DNA from: Syncephalis plumigaleata
Lineage: Eukaryota; Zoopagomycota; Zoopagomycetes; Zoopagales; Piptocephalidaceae
Reading direction: 5' to 3'
NCBI GenBank assembly: GCA_025201365.1
Contig: JAIXMF010000003.1
Location: 1,116,001 to 1,180,000, forward strand
DNA: 64,000 nt
The translations under genes were made by a program, and so were the position numbers. Shown here piece after piece: positions 49,141 to 60,538 of this stretch. The notes below the pieces were generated by a model, which saw only the letters and a list, made by a program, of their open reading frames with translations, was not told where the DNA came from and ran no database searches. The first letter of the stretch is position 1. Each line of letters starts with the position of its first letter.

Positions 49141-49857
49141 ATGTTGCCAAACATGTTTGTTCCTAATCGACAAGTATTACGTCTAGTATCACTAGCTAGA
49201 CCTCATACTATGCTAGGTATGCGTAGAACAACGATGAATCTCAATGTTCGTTCAATAACAACGTTGAATTCACGTATTGCACGCGAGGCTGCCTACTCGT
49301 CGAAACCGTCAATGACGACGTCGTTACCTGAACCGAGTCGCGTAATCGTCGCTGGTTCCGCTATGCTGGCTACACGCTTATTGGTACGAGTATCTGGGGT
49401 ATATGTTTGCTGTTCGCGTTTAATCAGCAACGACTGAATAGTTCCGTCATGTCGGGTGCACTATTCGCGGTGCAGCATGACCCGGCTGTCGTTGCTCTAC
49501 TAGGCGATAACGTTCAACTACGCAAACAATACGCGTTGCTACCACATCCACTTGTACTTGGTACGCTGAATCAACTACACGGTCAAGTAGATTTAGCATT
49601 TCATGTTGCAGGCAATCAAGGTAAGCCATCCATAGAATAAACATAGCAATAACAATGACCACAAGGATGACTATGCTAATATCCATCGTGCTCTAGGTAA
49701 AGGCAAGGTTTATTTCCGATCGACTCGTGATAATCGTACGGGAAAATGGACGACCGATCGATTTGAACTAGAACTGCCGGATGGTCGTTATCTAGCATTG
49801 CCAAGTGCCGAAGCAATGGCAGAAGCTACTAATGCCGCTCTTACTCCAATTGCATAG
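49141..49857 (+). CDS. COA1: Cytochrome c oxidase assembly factor 1 (Coa1 family)
   Basis: Inner mitochondrial membrane factor for early Cox1 assembly. A ~65-residue Arg/Ser/Thr-rich presequence (MLPNMFVPNRQVLRLVSLAR, RSITTLNSRIAREAAYSSK) precedes RNRRWFRYAGYTLIGTSIWG and ICLLFAFNQQRLNSSVMSGA, the single membrane helix followed by the family's FN.Q..NSSV signature. DNVQLRKQYA and GQVDLAFHVAGNQGKGKVYF then match the Coa1/Timm21-like fold. One intron separates NQG and KGK (49621-49695). The frame shifts near 49339, between the presequence and the helix (one missing base restores it). Start at 49141 gives the longest presequence. It follows the P2X stop by only 196 bp on the same strand. Confidence 0.82.
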
Positions 49858-50945
49858 CATTTTGCCTAATGATCTAATCGTCTATAGTAATGTCTCTATT
49901 GATGGATGGAACGAACATCAACAATGATAGTATGATTGCAAATGAAATAAACCATTTATTCTATTGATGTGCTCTAAATCACTTTTATTTCGTTCAAGAA
50001 TATAAAATGCAATTGAATAAATGAACACTTTTATAATATACAGAATAGAACAATCAGGCATGATTGCATGGCAATCTACGCCAAAATGAATAGCTGCTCT
50101 TTATCATACTCGATAATCATTCGTGCATGTATTAAACATATGAACGGCGAGTTTGTCGTACGAACTTAGCCGCACAGACTTGGACCGACATTTACAATCG
50201 AACATTATCCGTTTGGATTGTCGGTGCATAGTGACGCTCATCGCAAAAAGGAAATGCTAGCATGGATCAAATTGGCTTGTTCTGCGGTGATTTTCGTAAT
50301 AGTAGCAGTAGCAGTAGTAGAAGAACAAGAAAGAAAAAATTACGTCAACGTGCTACTACCCACTGTGTTGACGATAGTCACAACATATATCATGTCTGAA
50401 TACAATACAGAAAAAGAAGGAAAGAAGGGAAGAAGGGAAGAAGCGGCTAGACCAAGGCAAACTACGTAAAAATGACTGGTGTTTATTTTGTTTGTACAAC
50501 ACTTTGCGCTTGAGCGGTAGCGTCATCAACGTCAGTTTGTAAAACTATCAGACTCTTGTCGCTCCATTCTAAATAGAGCCCTTTTGGCTGGATGGGTACT
50601 GTTACACGGGCACTGAGCATTGTACGTGTTTCCGAACAATTTCTACATTCCTGCAAACTGAACAGTCCTATGGAGATCCGTGCCGTTCATATCTTCATAA
50701 GCTTGCATTGTTTGCTTTCTATCTTGGTTTCCTCTCTCTCGCGCTTTTCTCTCTTTCGCTCTCTCTCTCTTTTACTTTCTTTTTTACTCTTTCGTTTTAT
50801 TTCCGCGCGTCCGTTGTGTTTAAAGCCCCTTATATCGCTAACATCATCACCATCACCATCACCACTATCATCACCATTATTGTCATTATTGTCATTGTCA
50901 TTGTCATTATCGATATTACTTTATAATTACAACTATTAGCGTATA
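49858..50945. other. Intergenic region with one possible small gene
   Basis: Between Coa1 and the methyltransferase. A minus-strand small frame at 50483-50690 is listed separately. An 83-codon plus-strand frame at about 50218-50469 contains a hydrophobic stretch (ACSAVIFVIVAVAVV) but lacks other support and is not called. From 50730 to 50810 lies a CT/TTTCT-rich tract, and from 50842 a (CAT/CAC)n-rich tract before the methyltransferase start. Confidence 0.5.
50483..50690 (-). CDS. Possible small CxxC-motif protein
   Basis: The minus strand reads FSLQECRNCSETRTMLSARV then TVPIQPKGLYLEWSDKSLIV, ending DATAQAQSVVQTK. The sequence looks protein-like, with a C-x-x-C pair and balanced composition, unlike the low-complexity frames nearby. 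An ATG at 50690 (MNGTDLHRTVQ) lies one base out of frame with it; the first in-frame ATG is at 50620, giving 45 residues without the CxxC. No family recognised. It may be a small gene with one missing base, or a terminal exon. Confidence 0.3.
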
Positions 50946-52143
50946 ATGGGTGGGTCCAATCACGATCATCGAGTGACTCTGACGAGTGTAGGCCAACTCG
51001 CGGCACTATTAATAATAATAATAAGGAGTATGCGGCTACTGCACGATTCTCTTACAATCGTAGTCGACGACATCCTGCCATGGCTACTTCGTCCTACTTC
51101 ATGCCTACGGATAGCGCGGAAATGGACCGGTAAGTGGCTAGTTGGTTCAAGGCAAGTATGCGCACGACCGCATCACTCACACGTGTCCGTGTTCACCAGA
51201 TTAGACTATCAACATTATCTATTGCTGACAGTCGTCGGTGCCAAACACCTATCACCCATTAAGAGACCGAAACGAATACTTGATGTCGGTACAGGTACCG
51301 GCATATGGATGCTGGTAAGTACATTTACCGTACTTCTACACGCGCGTTGAATTGTTTCACTAGGAAATGGCCGCAGACTATCCTGATTGCGAGTTCATTG
51401 GGATTGATATTGCGCCCTTGCAACCGGAAGCCGTTTTACCAGCTAACTGCCAGTTTAGGATTAAGAACGTTGTTGATGGTTAGTTTCCTAAATGGCCAAA
51501 TTAGTCCAAATAGTATAAAACAGTCCAGTGTACTAATAGCGCGTCTATATTCGTTATACACCCACATACCATACATACGAATACATACATACGCATACGC
51601 ATGCACCTATGATTAGCGGCAGGCATTCCTTATCCTGATAACACGTTTGATTTTATACATCATCGTTTATTACTACTAGGTTTAACATTAAGAGATTGGC
51701 CCGACTACATCTACGACTGTGTTCGTACGCTTAATTCGGGCGGATGGCTCGAGATCAGTGAGATGGCCGGGTATATGATCAACTCGGGCGCTTACGGCGA
51801 GAGAATATACAAAATAGTACAAAAGCTCACGCAAGCACTCGACATCGAAGTGAGTGTCGTGTTGAACGTCGATCAGTTCATGGAACGAGCGCAACTACAG
51901 AATATTTCCATTGAAGTGTTTAAAATCCCCATTGGTTCATGGGGTGGTCAGATTGGCATTATGGCATGGAATAATTATCGTAGTGCCCTACTGTCGGTAG
52001 CACCTTTACTTGCATCTATTGAAGGCGTACCAGAATCGGAAATTATCGCATTAATTGATGCAGCTGCCCAGGAGGTCAATAATAATCAATGCTACTGCGA
52101 GTATTACTGCTATTACGGACAGAAACCATTGTGTTCCGCATAA
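50946..52143 (+). CDS. SAM-dependent methyltransferase (class I, LaeA-like fold)
   Basis: Class I methyltransferase of the family common in fungi. Before motif I comes the typical entry SSYFMPTDSAEMDRLDYQHY. Motif I is RILDVGTGTGIWMLEMA (SAM-binding glycine-rich loop), motif post-I is CEFIGIDIAPLQP, then GIPYPDNTFDFIHHRLLL and RTLNSGGWLEISEM, and the C-terminus has WGGQIGIMAWNNYRSAL. Introns at 51129-51200, 51313-51363 and 51480-51616 (approximate) restore frame. The N-terminus is uncertain: the frame that precedes the first intron lacks an ATG before 51080, while an ATG at 50946 is in another frame, so a base may be missing in the AAT-repeat near 51010-51023. Substrate unknown. Such enzymes in fungi include regulators of secondary metabolism, but no biosynthetic cluster surrounds this one. 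Confidence 0.75.
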
Positions 52144-53125
52144 CATGCAAACATCCAATTCATTGCACATACACATTACTTTCACCCTTTCTTTCTTTAT
52201 CCATTTTTTTTACTTTTACCTTTAAGCAAGATTTACTTTACAAAGACGGCCTTTGCCAAAGAGAAACAACAACATTTATACATATCTATTTATATGAGAA
52301 ACAAAAACAAGAATATTACAGGCACTTTGCTGTTTTTTTAATAAAAATGAATTGATTTAACATTAGCTATTGTATCGTTGTTAATTATATGATGAACAAA
52401 AATCTATTTACAATGTAGTATTATATATATAATGTGACTTGCATTTGACAAGTATACTAGTCAATCGTCATTATCATTATCATACTGTATTCAATCTATA
52501 TCAATATGTTGTTCTTCTTTCCTGGAGTAGTTACTTGGTGGCAAGTGGAAATATGCAAACTATAAGTAGCATTATGACAATAAACAAATAGCTGGACTCT
52601 GTATCTTAATCATTCAGCTGCACTCAATAATATTACATAATCTGTTGAAACTAGTTTGTTCTATCCTCGAGATAATATACTAATGCTTCATGTATCATTG
52701 ACCACGTTAACATAATCGCTATATGTATATATTCAGTAGACATGATTACTATGCTTTAAAGAAAAAAGAAACAAATGCAACTGCACGTCTTTAATAAAGT
52801 TGAAGAAAAAACGGCAATGTGCAGAAAATAATGGATAGCACAACTGCACAGTTTACAATAGTGAAAACAGTGGTAAGTTTAAAGAAAGATAGAAAGAGAA
52901 TAGAAGATAGTTAGAAAGATGATAACATTGATAATGAGAGTATAATGGTAAGATAATAATGCTGTAGATTCAATGGAAATGGTTAACGAGCAGTGTAATT
53001 GAATATAAGTGATTGCAACCTGTGTGTGTATGTATGTGTGTGTGTGTGTGTGTGACACGTATGAAAATTGTTGTAAAATCGTCTACCAGTTACTTTGTTC
53101 ATAAATAACCGGATGCACTCCAATC
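52144..53125. other. Convergent 3' intergenic region
   Basis: Between the stops of the methyltransferase (+) and epsin (-). AT-rich; contains a (GT)n-rich run at about 53022-53054. No gene seen. Confidence 0.65.
53022..53054 (+). repeat. (TG)n microsatellite
   Basis: Alternating TG with two TATG interruptions, in the 3' flank of the epsin gene. Confidence 0.85.
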
Positions 53126-55144
53126 TTACATCCATGATTGATTGTATCCTTGCTGGCTAGTACCGCCACCAAAGTTGTTGCCATTCTGTTGTTGCTGGAA
53201 TGGATTCTTGTTTGTCTGCGGTGAGAATGATTGACCACCGGCTGGTAGACCAACATCCACCAATGTACCAACATTAATATTGCTAGAAGTATTAAAATTA
53301 CTAAAATTGTTACCGTTGCCGTAACCGCCACTCATGGATGAGGAGGGTGCTCCATAGTTGGATTGACCATAGGCACTGCCTGTTGATTAAATTCTTGAAT
53401 ATTGAAGTTGCCACCGCGTTGACCCATATTACCCATACCGTTCATGGTACTCATCGGGCTATTCATCATGTTCATCGTACCCATAGTGCTCATACCGGCA
53501 CTAGCACCATTGTACGTATTATAGTTGTTGCTGTTGTTGCTATTACCCGAAAAGAATGGATTAGATGCACTATTGCCAGCCATCATATTACTACTATTGC
53601 TGTTGTTATTGTTATTAGTAGTAACGAGTGCATTACTAGGTCCTGCGCCGTATGGAACAAGTGCACCCGTACTATGGGATACTGGTGTGATTAGACTGGA
53701 TGTCATTCCTCCAGTGTAGCTACTATCGAGATTAGAGCTGATGGTGCTACCGCCATACTCGCTAGCTGCGTAACCAGGTCCAGTGGTGCTATTCCCATAG
53801 GCATCCATGCCATAGCCAGGTGCTTGTAAAGCCCTTACTTGAGACTGTGCCTCAATCGAGAGTGGCGGTCCTTGCTGATGATGTTGCTGTTGAACAATCG
53901 AGTGCCCGCTCGGTCCAAACGGATTATTCTGGCCCATAGTCGTGGTATTGTTGACGTACGTGTAATGCGATTCCTGACCCATTGGATATGATTGTGTCGG
54001 TGTAGAGAGTGGCTGCTCATCCAGCGAACCGCCAAATAACTCCATGGCACTACTGCTAATGCCACGTTGTTGCCAAGGATTTCTGTATTAGAATAGATTG
54101 TATTATAAATGAATGTCAGCGGAATGTTCAATATCATCGTGCTGCACTAATTAGTCAATTAGTTAGTTAATTGATTACCGTGATTGATTATTATAGTCAT
54201 CAGTTAGGATCAATTCATTTTGTGCCGCAATCATCTCTTGTTTCTCGCGTTCTTCGCGTTCACTTATCAACAATGCTTGCTGCAAGTCTTCCTCGCTTCG
54301 TCGACGACTTTTCAATTCCTGGGCAGCTGTTCGTTTACTTTCCTCTATGGCACGACGCATTTCATCGTCGTCATCGTTGTGATTGTTCGCATATTAGTAA
54401 TACTATGACTACGCTCTATTGGTCGATGTCGCGTGCCACTACGAGTGCCGCTTGAACCGGCAGCATCCATTTCATCTTGTCCATACCCGCCCATTCGTGT
54501 TTGCATATAATCGCGTTGTTTACGCTCTTGCGCCAAACGTTCCTCGTCATTCAGTAATGCCGTGATGAGTTTCGCCTTTTGACGAACGTTGGCACCTTGA
54601 TCACGTCCATGATCGTCAATATGCTGGAATTCGCGTAATGTTTTCACAATGTACAGATTCTCCTTGGCATATCGTACCACTTGTTCTGATCCACAATGAG
54701 TAGATAGTCCAATAGGGTTAAGACTACAGTGATAAATAGCAATGAGTAATTAATAACATAGTTATGCATATATTCATGAATCATACCTTGAATACATGTC
54801 GCCAATTTTTACCATGATCATTCAATCGTTTATCGATAATAGCCATAATCTCCACAAACATTTGTCTATTTGTATCACATCATGAATTAGTATAAATAGA
54901 TAGATATATTCAACAAGTTATACTTACGGATCATAGGTAGCTTGAGCGATTTCTGCCATCAATGCACCTGATGCACCCCATGGATCATTGGATGTGGCAC
55001 TACGTACTTTGGTCTGCATTTCCGTATAGCCTTTGAGTTGATTTTTACTAAATGACAATACCAAGCATTAGATAAATGATGTAGCAATAGTGATACGATT
55101 ACTTACACGGAGCGCATCGCTCCTTTAGCTACATATTTCGACAT
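53126..55144 (-). CDS. Epsin, ENTH-domain endocytic adaptor
   Basis: Endocytic adaptor linking PI(4,5)P2, ubiquitinated cargo and clathrin/EH proteins at the plasma membrane (yeast Ent1/Ent2). An ENTH domain (residues 1-150: MSKYVAKGAMRSVKNQLKGY, VRSATSNDPWGASGALMAEI, IMAIIDKRLNDHGKNWRHVF, KVLTLLDYLLIVGSEQVV, LKEFQ-like LREFQHIDDHG) includes the basic lipid-binding N-terminus. Two ubiquitin-interacting motifs follow (DEMRRAIEESKR and EEDLQQALLISERE). The tail is Gln/Asn/Met-rich with NPF motifs (NNPFG, NPFFSG, KNPFQQ) that bind EH domains, plus NPWQQ. The extreme C-terminus is YNQSWM rather than an obvious clathrin box. About six exons. Frame shifts are needed near 54385 (between TNMR and DDDDEMRR) and near 53383 (between NQQAV and AYGQSNYGAPSSSM), each one missing base. 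Domain order and UIM count are those of Ent1/2. Confidence 0.92.
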
Positions 55145-56311
55145 GATGAATAGACGAGATTGCTACAATAAGATGAAGATGTAAATGAATATAGATGAAC
55201 TTTAGCAGATAGTTAGAAAACACAGTCCTATTCTCAATATACTCGACTAGTAAATACTCACCTTGTATTTTAGGTAGAAAAAGATTGACTATATGGCAAG
55301 GTGGAATAGTAGTGCAAGTTTAATAACACAATAGGCCGTACTCTCTATTATCGCGATCGCTGTGTAGAAACCAGGAATAATCAGGAGCGGCTAATGATGA
55401 CGGTCGTTATGCTAGACAAGAACAGCTGTCAAGTCTACCAAGTAGTAGTGCGATGACAAGTAACAGATAAGTGGGGAAATGACAAACGACTATGGTAACG
55501 GGTCGCCGCTTGGCAATGAAGATAGTCGTGGAACAGAGAAATGGCGAAATCGCATAAACAAGCAAACTGCACGATTGGCTAGTGTAAATCAGATAGACCG
55601 AGATGACCACTAGTGTACGAGATAATAGTTCAGCTAGAGTGGTAGTGGTACGTCGCCAGTATGAAACGATAAAAGAAAAGGAAGAGTCGATAGAATGAGA
55701 AACGACGAGTAAGAGAAATGGAATTGACAGGCTAATAAAACGAGGGTTATATTGTGCGTGCGTGTGTGTGGTCGTCAACGTCAGTGACAACGGCACGCAA
55801 GGTAACTACAAAGACTATGCGGTGAGTAGCGTAACAATAAGGTGGCACAGCACTATGTGGTCGTCGTCGTTGTTATTGCTATTGCTACTACTACTCGTAA
55901 AACTAGTGTAGACGCGCAAATACAAAAGTGCTAATTGCAATTGGTGTTGAAGACGCAGCAGGTGAGGAGAGAGAGAATTAAAGCTAGGTGAACAAGGCGT
56001 GGTGCGTGTGTGAGTGTGTGGTGAATGAAATATAGGAGAATGATATACGGAAGAAGAGTATTGTCGTTTGATGTACGGGTAACAACTGTTTTGATGATGG
56101 TCAATTATATGTCCAAAAAAACAAAATTTATTTAACTAGGAAAACAGACTCGAATCGAGCCATATGGCACATGTTGGGTTGTGCACACACACAGAGACAG
56201 ACACGCGCGCGCACGTTAAGAAAGCAACGTCGTGTGGAAAGCAGGCACTAGAAGGAAACACGCACACACACACGATTCCTTGGATGAAGCCTTGATCCAT
56301 TATCACTGCGA
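55145..56311. other. Intergenic region upstream of epsin
   Basis: Holds the epsin 5' flank and the 3' end of CHIP (both minus strand). CA-rich tracts (about 56187-56205 and 56260-56275) and GTGTGT tracts (about 55757-55772, 56000-56015). A 129-codon minus-strand frame at 55407-55796 is hydrophobic/Ser-rich and without motif; not called. Confidence 0.6.
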
Positions 56312-57978
56312 TTATTCATCCAAGGCCCAGCCATTTCTATATGGGTAATGGTATAAGTAAATGTATTATCGTAGAATGAATTCAACAAATGAACCACTTA
56401 CTCTTTTATGAAATCTTCAATGGCTTCACGTAATGCAAGATTAGGTTTGAGATCCTCTTCACGAAGTGGCGTTCTACTCAATGGATCAAATGGTCCTATC
56501 TGCTTCAAGTGTGTCAATAGCTCACTTGTTCACGTGTTGTTAGTATCTTTGATAAAATGCTATGATCATGTTCAAGATATAGACGTACTTTCGCTCGTAA
56601 CTATATTTACATAGTAATCAATTGAATATTTCATTAGTATTTATGCCATGTATATGTCAATCTACTATGCTACTGCACTTACGTAATACCTGAGGGTGTA
56701 ATCACTGGATCGTGCATTATCTCGAAGCTAATCTAATTGACATAGAGTGAGCACATTTACACCAATTGACTGTATCCTTTCTCTCGTCGTATGATTTATT
56801 ACCTTATCACAGAAATACTCGGGTATTTCCCGTTTCTACATATCATATTGTGCTTAATTCATTGTGATTATAATCAATTCATTGTAATCAGTTACCTTCA
56901 TATTTACATCTACTTGTGCAAATAGCAAATCCAGTTGTTGTAGTTTATCATCCTGAAATAAATAGAGTTAGTAATACACATTACATTGATGTTGATTATT
57001 ATTATTACTGCTTACAAATTCCTGTTTGAGACTATTTCGCATTTCTTCGTTGATTTGATTGCGTTCTACTAGTGGTATACTCTCATCTGTAAGCAATGGG
57101 AGCTCATTGATTGCCCTAATTACATCATGTAACTATAATGATATCTAACATGCAGCCATATCATCATAGCCTACCGGTTATAATCATCATTGATGAGTCG
57201 ACTTAAATAGGCAAATGACTCTGATCTCCTCTCTAGTCGAGCTCGTTCATCGCGTTCCCATCGTTGTTTACGCGCAGGTCTAAGCACATTCAGTATATCG
57301 GGAACAAAGGATAACTTTTGTTCTACTGCTAATGTATAGGCTAATCACTAGATGGTTAGTAGTTGCATACAATTGTTACAAGTAGTGCAGTGAATACCTT
57401 TTTGCAGAATAGCCACCGCTCGAGCCTCGCAACCAGACTGACCTAGCAATGCTTTCCCTAGCTAATAATGATAAATGATACCACCATCAATCAATGAGCC
57501 TTACCAGTCAAGCTAACCTTCTTACCAAGAAATGTGCTTTGGCTAATAATCCATAGTACAATGATGACATTATTACAAGTCAAAACAAAACTAAGCGGTA
57601 CATGTCACTACTTGCCAGCATTCTTGTCGATTTCTATAGCACGTCGACAATCTTGTTCCATGGCAGTATAGGAGCCCAGCTAGTTTATTTCATTATTATT
57701 CCTATGATTAGTAGCTGCTGTTATCCTTTACAGTTGATTCTACCTTTTGATAACATAGTGCACGATTGGTATAGTAGACGACCACTTGAGGGTTTTGTAT
57801 CTATTGCCATATCCTAGTTATTAACGTGTTGTGACCGTTTTCACCGCAAACTTACAATAGCAGTAGTGTATTCACGGATAGCTTCGTCATAACGTTGTGC
57901 GGTATAGAACCTGTTTCCTCGCTGTTTGTGGAGTTCTGCCTGGTCGTTGGCATCTACTACACCGGAATTAGCCGTCAT
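56312..57978 (-). CDS. CHIP-type E3 ubiquitin ligase (TPR + U-box)
   Basis: Co-chaperone ubiquitin ligase that binds Hsp70/Hsp90 C-termini through its TPRs and ubiquitinates clients. N-terminal TPR1 reads DQAELHKQRGNRFYTAQRYD then EAIREYTTAI. Further TPRs lead to LGKALLGQSGCEARAVAILQ, a long helical hairpin (RKQRWERDERARLERRSESF) and DKLQQLDLLFAQVD. The U-box is REIPEYFCDKISFEIMHDPV then ITPSGITYER, followed by GPFDPLSRTPLREEDLKPNL and AIEDFIKENGWALDE at the stop, matching the canonical NGW..D/E end. About nine exons; the last junction (GA|A in KENGW) is fixed by this C-terminus. Unlike in animals, short introns occur inside both TPR and U-box parts. Frame intact where checked. CHIP is widespread in animals and plants but missing from model yeasts. 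Confidence 0.9.
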
Positions 57979-58445
57979 AGCTTATAAGCAATATGAAAGA
58001 GGATAGATTGTCGTGGTAAACAGTAGACTGACTGTCAAGAAAAGTACAAGTTGGAAGGAGGGGGAAATAAGGAGACCGCTATATCTATCAGGGAATAGTG
58101 CTGGGCTTTGTCAACTACGACATCAATTATTGCGTTGCCACTACTGTGCATGATTGTACAATGATGCATTCATTTTATAGTATTATATTGCTCATACTAG
58201 TTGATTGACAGGTAGGATTATCAGTTCATATGACAGCGATGTTTGTTAGATTGATTGATTGATATAGAATACTATATGATATTCATGTTATATATCGATT
58301 ATAATGAATAGTTTATTATTGATTAATGGAAGATGTAGGAATAGGTGTGTAATGGTTGAATGAGTGAAATTGGATGAGTGAGTGTCGAAACCAATAGTGC
58401 TAATGGTCACCCATATTAATTGCCCCTCCTCCCTCTCTTTCCACA

Positions 58446-58481
58446 CACCTCCGAAGCTACGATATACTTCGGCACCAGGTG
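58446..58481 (+). repeat. Compact inverted repeat/hairpin
   Basis: CACCT and CCGAAG (58446-58456) pair with CTTCGG and AGGTG (58467-58472 and 58477-58481) around a 10-nt loop, with a four-base bulge CACC on the 3' arm. Eleven paired bases in GC-rich sequence within an AT-rich spacer. Confidence 0.6.
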
Positions 58482-58593
58482 AGGATAATACTAACCGCGA
58501 TAGTCATACATGCATATATCTATATACTAGCTAGATACACTGCATACATGTTGTATGGATAGATCGATAGATTAGACATGTAGATGGAGTATA

Positions 58594-58640
58594 ATGGATG
58601 GATGGATATGTCAGTAGATGCCATCCATCCATCCATCCAT
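58594..58640 (+). repeat. (ATGG)n/(CCAT)n inverted tetranucleotide repeat
   Basis: ATGGATGGATGGATAT (58594-58609) faces CCATCCATCCATCCATCCAT (58621-58640) across an 11-nt spacer, forming a stem of about 13-14 bp. The outer flanks (TAGATGG on the left, CATCTA on the right) extend the symmetry partially. Confidence 0.75.
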
Positions 58641-58999
58641 CTATATATCTAGCTATAGTAGCTAGTATGCTAACGAACAAGATGATAATCAAGCTGGCTA
58701 CTGATGATGGTGTGGATATAGCGTTGATGTAGACAAGCAATCACATTGATATGTAAAGTTGGATGGTATTGAGGAACGACTTCTTTACGCGTGATACTAA
58801 TCTATAACGCATAGTACGTAGAAAACTATTTACATACTTGTTACAATAGTATACACGAAATAACAAATAGTAGCTAGATATATAGATATATGCTTGACTA
58901 TATGCGAAACACAAACAATAGTAATAACAATAATACTAATTCATTCTATTCTATTTCATTATTTGTTGCATTATATAATAGCGTTAGGAAATTTCAGCC

Positions 59000-59848
59000 A
59001 TGGTGAGGTACTCTGTCTCGTCGCTGAACCCGGCCAAGTGTAAGTAATAGATGAATATGGCGATAATCCAGTAGATTGGCAATAGGCATGATACAATGAT
59101 GATGACAGTGATTAATTGATTGTTATACAAAATGATGCTGTAATTGCTACTAAATAGCGGCCAAGACTCGTGGTTCATACTTGCGCGTCCACTTCAAGAA
59201 CACCCATGAAACCGCTGTTGCCATCTCTGGCATGAAGTTGCAAAAGGCCATCGGCTACCTCAACGATGTTCAGGAGCACAAGCAAGCCGTGCCATTCCGC
59301 CGCTTCAACGGTGGTGTCGGTCGTTGCGCCCAGGTCAAGGCCTTCAAGGCTACCCAGGGTCGCTGGCCAGCCAAGAGCGCCAAGTTCTTGTTGGACTTGC
59401 TCCAGAACGCAAAGGCTAACGCTGAAGTAAGTAGCAGCTTTTGTAGTATATTAGTAAAGCAACATAATAGCAGATAGATCAATATACTAATGATGCAACA
59501 TTATAGTCCAAGGGTTTGAATGTAGAATCATTGGTTATTAAGCACATCCAAGTCAACCAGGCTCCTAAGCAACGCCGCCGTACCTATCGTGCTCACGGTC
59601 GCATCAATCGTATGTAGCATATTCCTACGTGTAGATAGAGACACGTATATAGAAGATGCGATAAACTAACCACATTTGTTATTTATTTATTTACGCTTGC
59701 TTGTTAACGAATAGCATACATGTGCTCTCCATGCCACATTGAAATCATTGTGACCGAACAAGATGCCAAGGTTGAACGCGCCAACACCGGCAAGGTTGTT
59801 AAGCTTAACCGCATCCAGGTCGCTCGTCAGCGTCACACCCGCCAGTAA
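59000..59848 (+). CDS. 60S ribosomal protein L17 (uL22)
   Basis: Large-subunit protein lining the peptide exit tunnel. [14 protein letters not shown] is encoded by exon 1 (59000-59039), then a 118-nt intron, then [119 protein letters not shown] and VARQRHTRQ at the stop. Four exons, with GT-AG introns also near 59428-59505 and 59609-59714. Length about 185 residues is standard. Codons are heavily GCC/AAG/CGC-biased, contrasting with AT-ending codons in most neighbours, as expected of high expression. Confidence 0.97.
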
Positions 59849-60538
59849 ATGTGCCCTTTTAGCTCCGGTGTCGCGACATTCTCAGTGTGTATGAGGATGT
59901 GTACGACATTGGACGAGAGGATTTTTTTAGGCTTTATCGTCAATAACCTTATTTGTCTACACAATGTCTACATGAATATCAATGATATGTAATGTGAAAG
60001 TAATGTAGTAACAATGAGTAATTGTAGGTGTAGCTATACTATATTATAATAGTTGTTAGTATTGGTAAAGGAAAGTGAATACGACAATAACAATCAATAC
60101 ATCTAGTTATTGTAAGTGATGAGATTTTATTTGTAGTTGAATATTGGAAATGTAAAAGTCGATTGATGTATTAAATTAACGTTATTATTAATGATAAGAA
60201 AACATGCCAATCCATATTTATTCGTGTGTTCTCTTCAATCCCAGATTCTTTCATTTGCCTTTCTTCCAATAGCGTGCCTATTCCATTTTGTTTATCGTTC
60301 AACTAGCGTTCTATTCATTTCTACTCTTACTTACAAATATATCAGACATACAAGGGGAATTAGTAATAGATCACGCTTGATCCGCGTGTATGCATGTATC
60401 ATAGCTGTGTTAGGAGCAAGTTAGACGCTTGATTTCTCTCTTACTCTCTCTCACTCTTTATAGTAAGTATTCACCGGTAGTCGGTAGTTATGCTAGATGC
60501 TAATAATAGACGTCTAATCATCGGATACGATAGCAGAA
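59849..60538. other. L17 3' flank and Fzo1 5' flank
   Basis: AT-rich, with a CT-rich tract (ttgatttctctcttactctc, about 60429-60462) 80-110 bp upstream of the Fzo1 start. A 77-codon frame at 60191-60424 has no motif. Confidence 0.6.

Larger units (their letters stand above)
57979..58999. other. Divergent promoter region, CHIP / ribosomal protein L17
   Basis: About 1 kb between CHIP (-) and uL22/L17 (+). Holds two inverted repeats (58446-58481 and 58594-58640) and AT-rich sequence ending in taataacaataatactaat near the ribosomal start. No gene seen. Confidence 0.6.

Noticed and set aside
50218-50469. 83-codon plus-strand frame with a hydrophobic segment
   Set aside because: Only a single hydrophobic stretch and a Lys/Glu-rich repeat end; no similarity, no splice or promoter support.
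55407-55796. 129-codon minus-strand frame upstream of epsin
   Set aside because: Hydrophobic/Ser/Thr-rich translation of CA/GT-rich promoter sequence with no motif.
59040-59157. C/D-box snoRNA in the first L17 intron
   Set aside because: An ATGATGA-like C box is present but no CTGA D box at a suitable distance or terminal stem.
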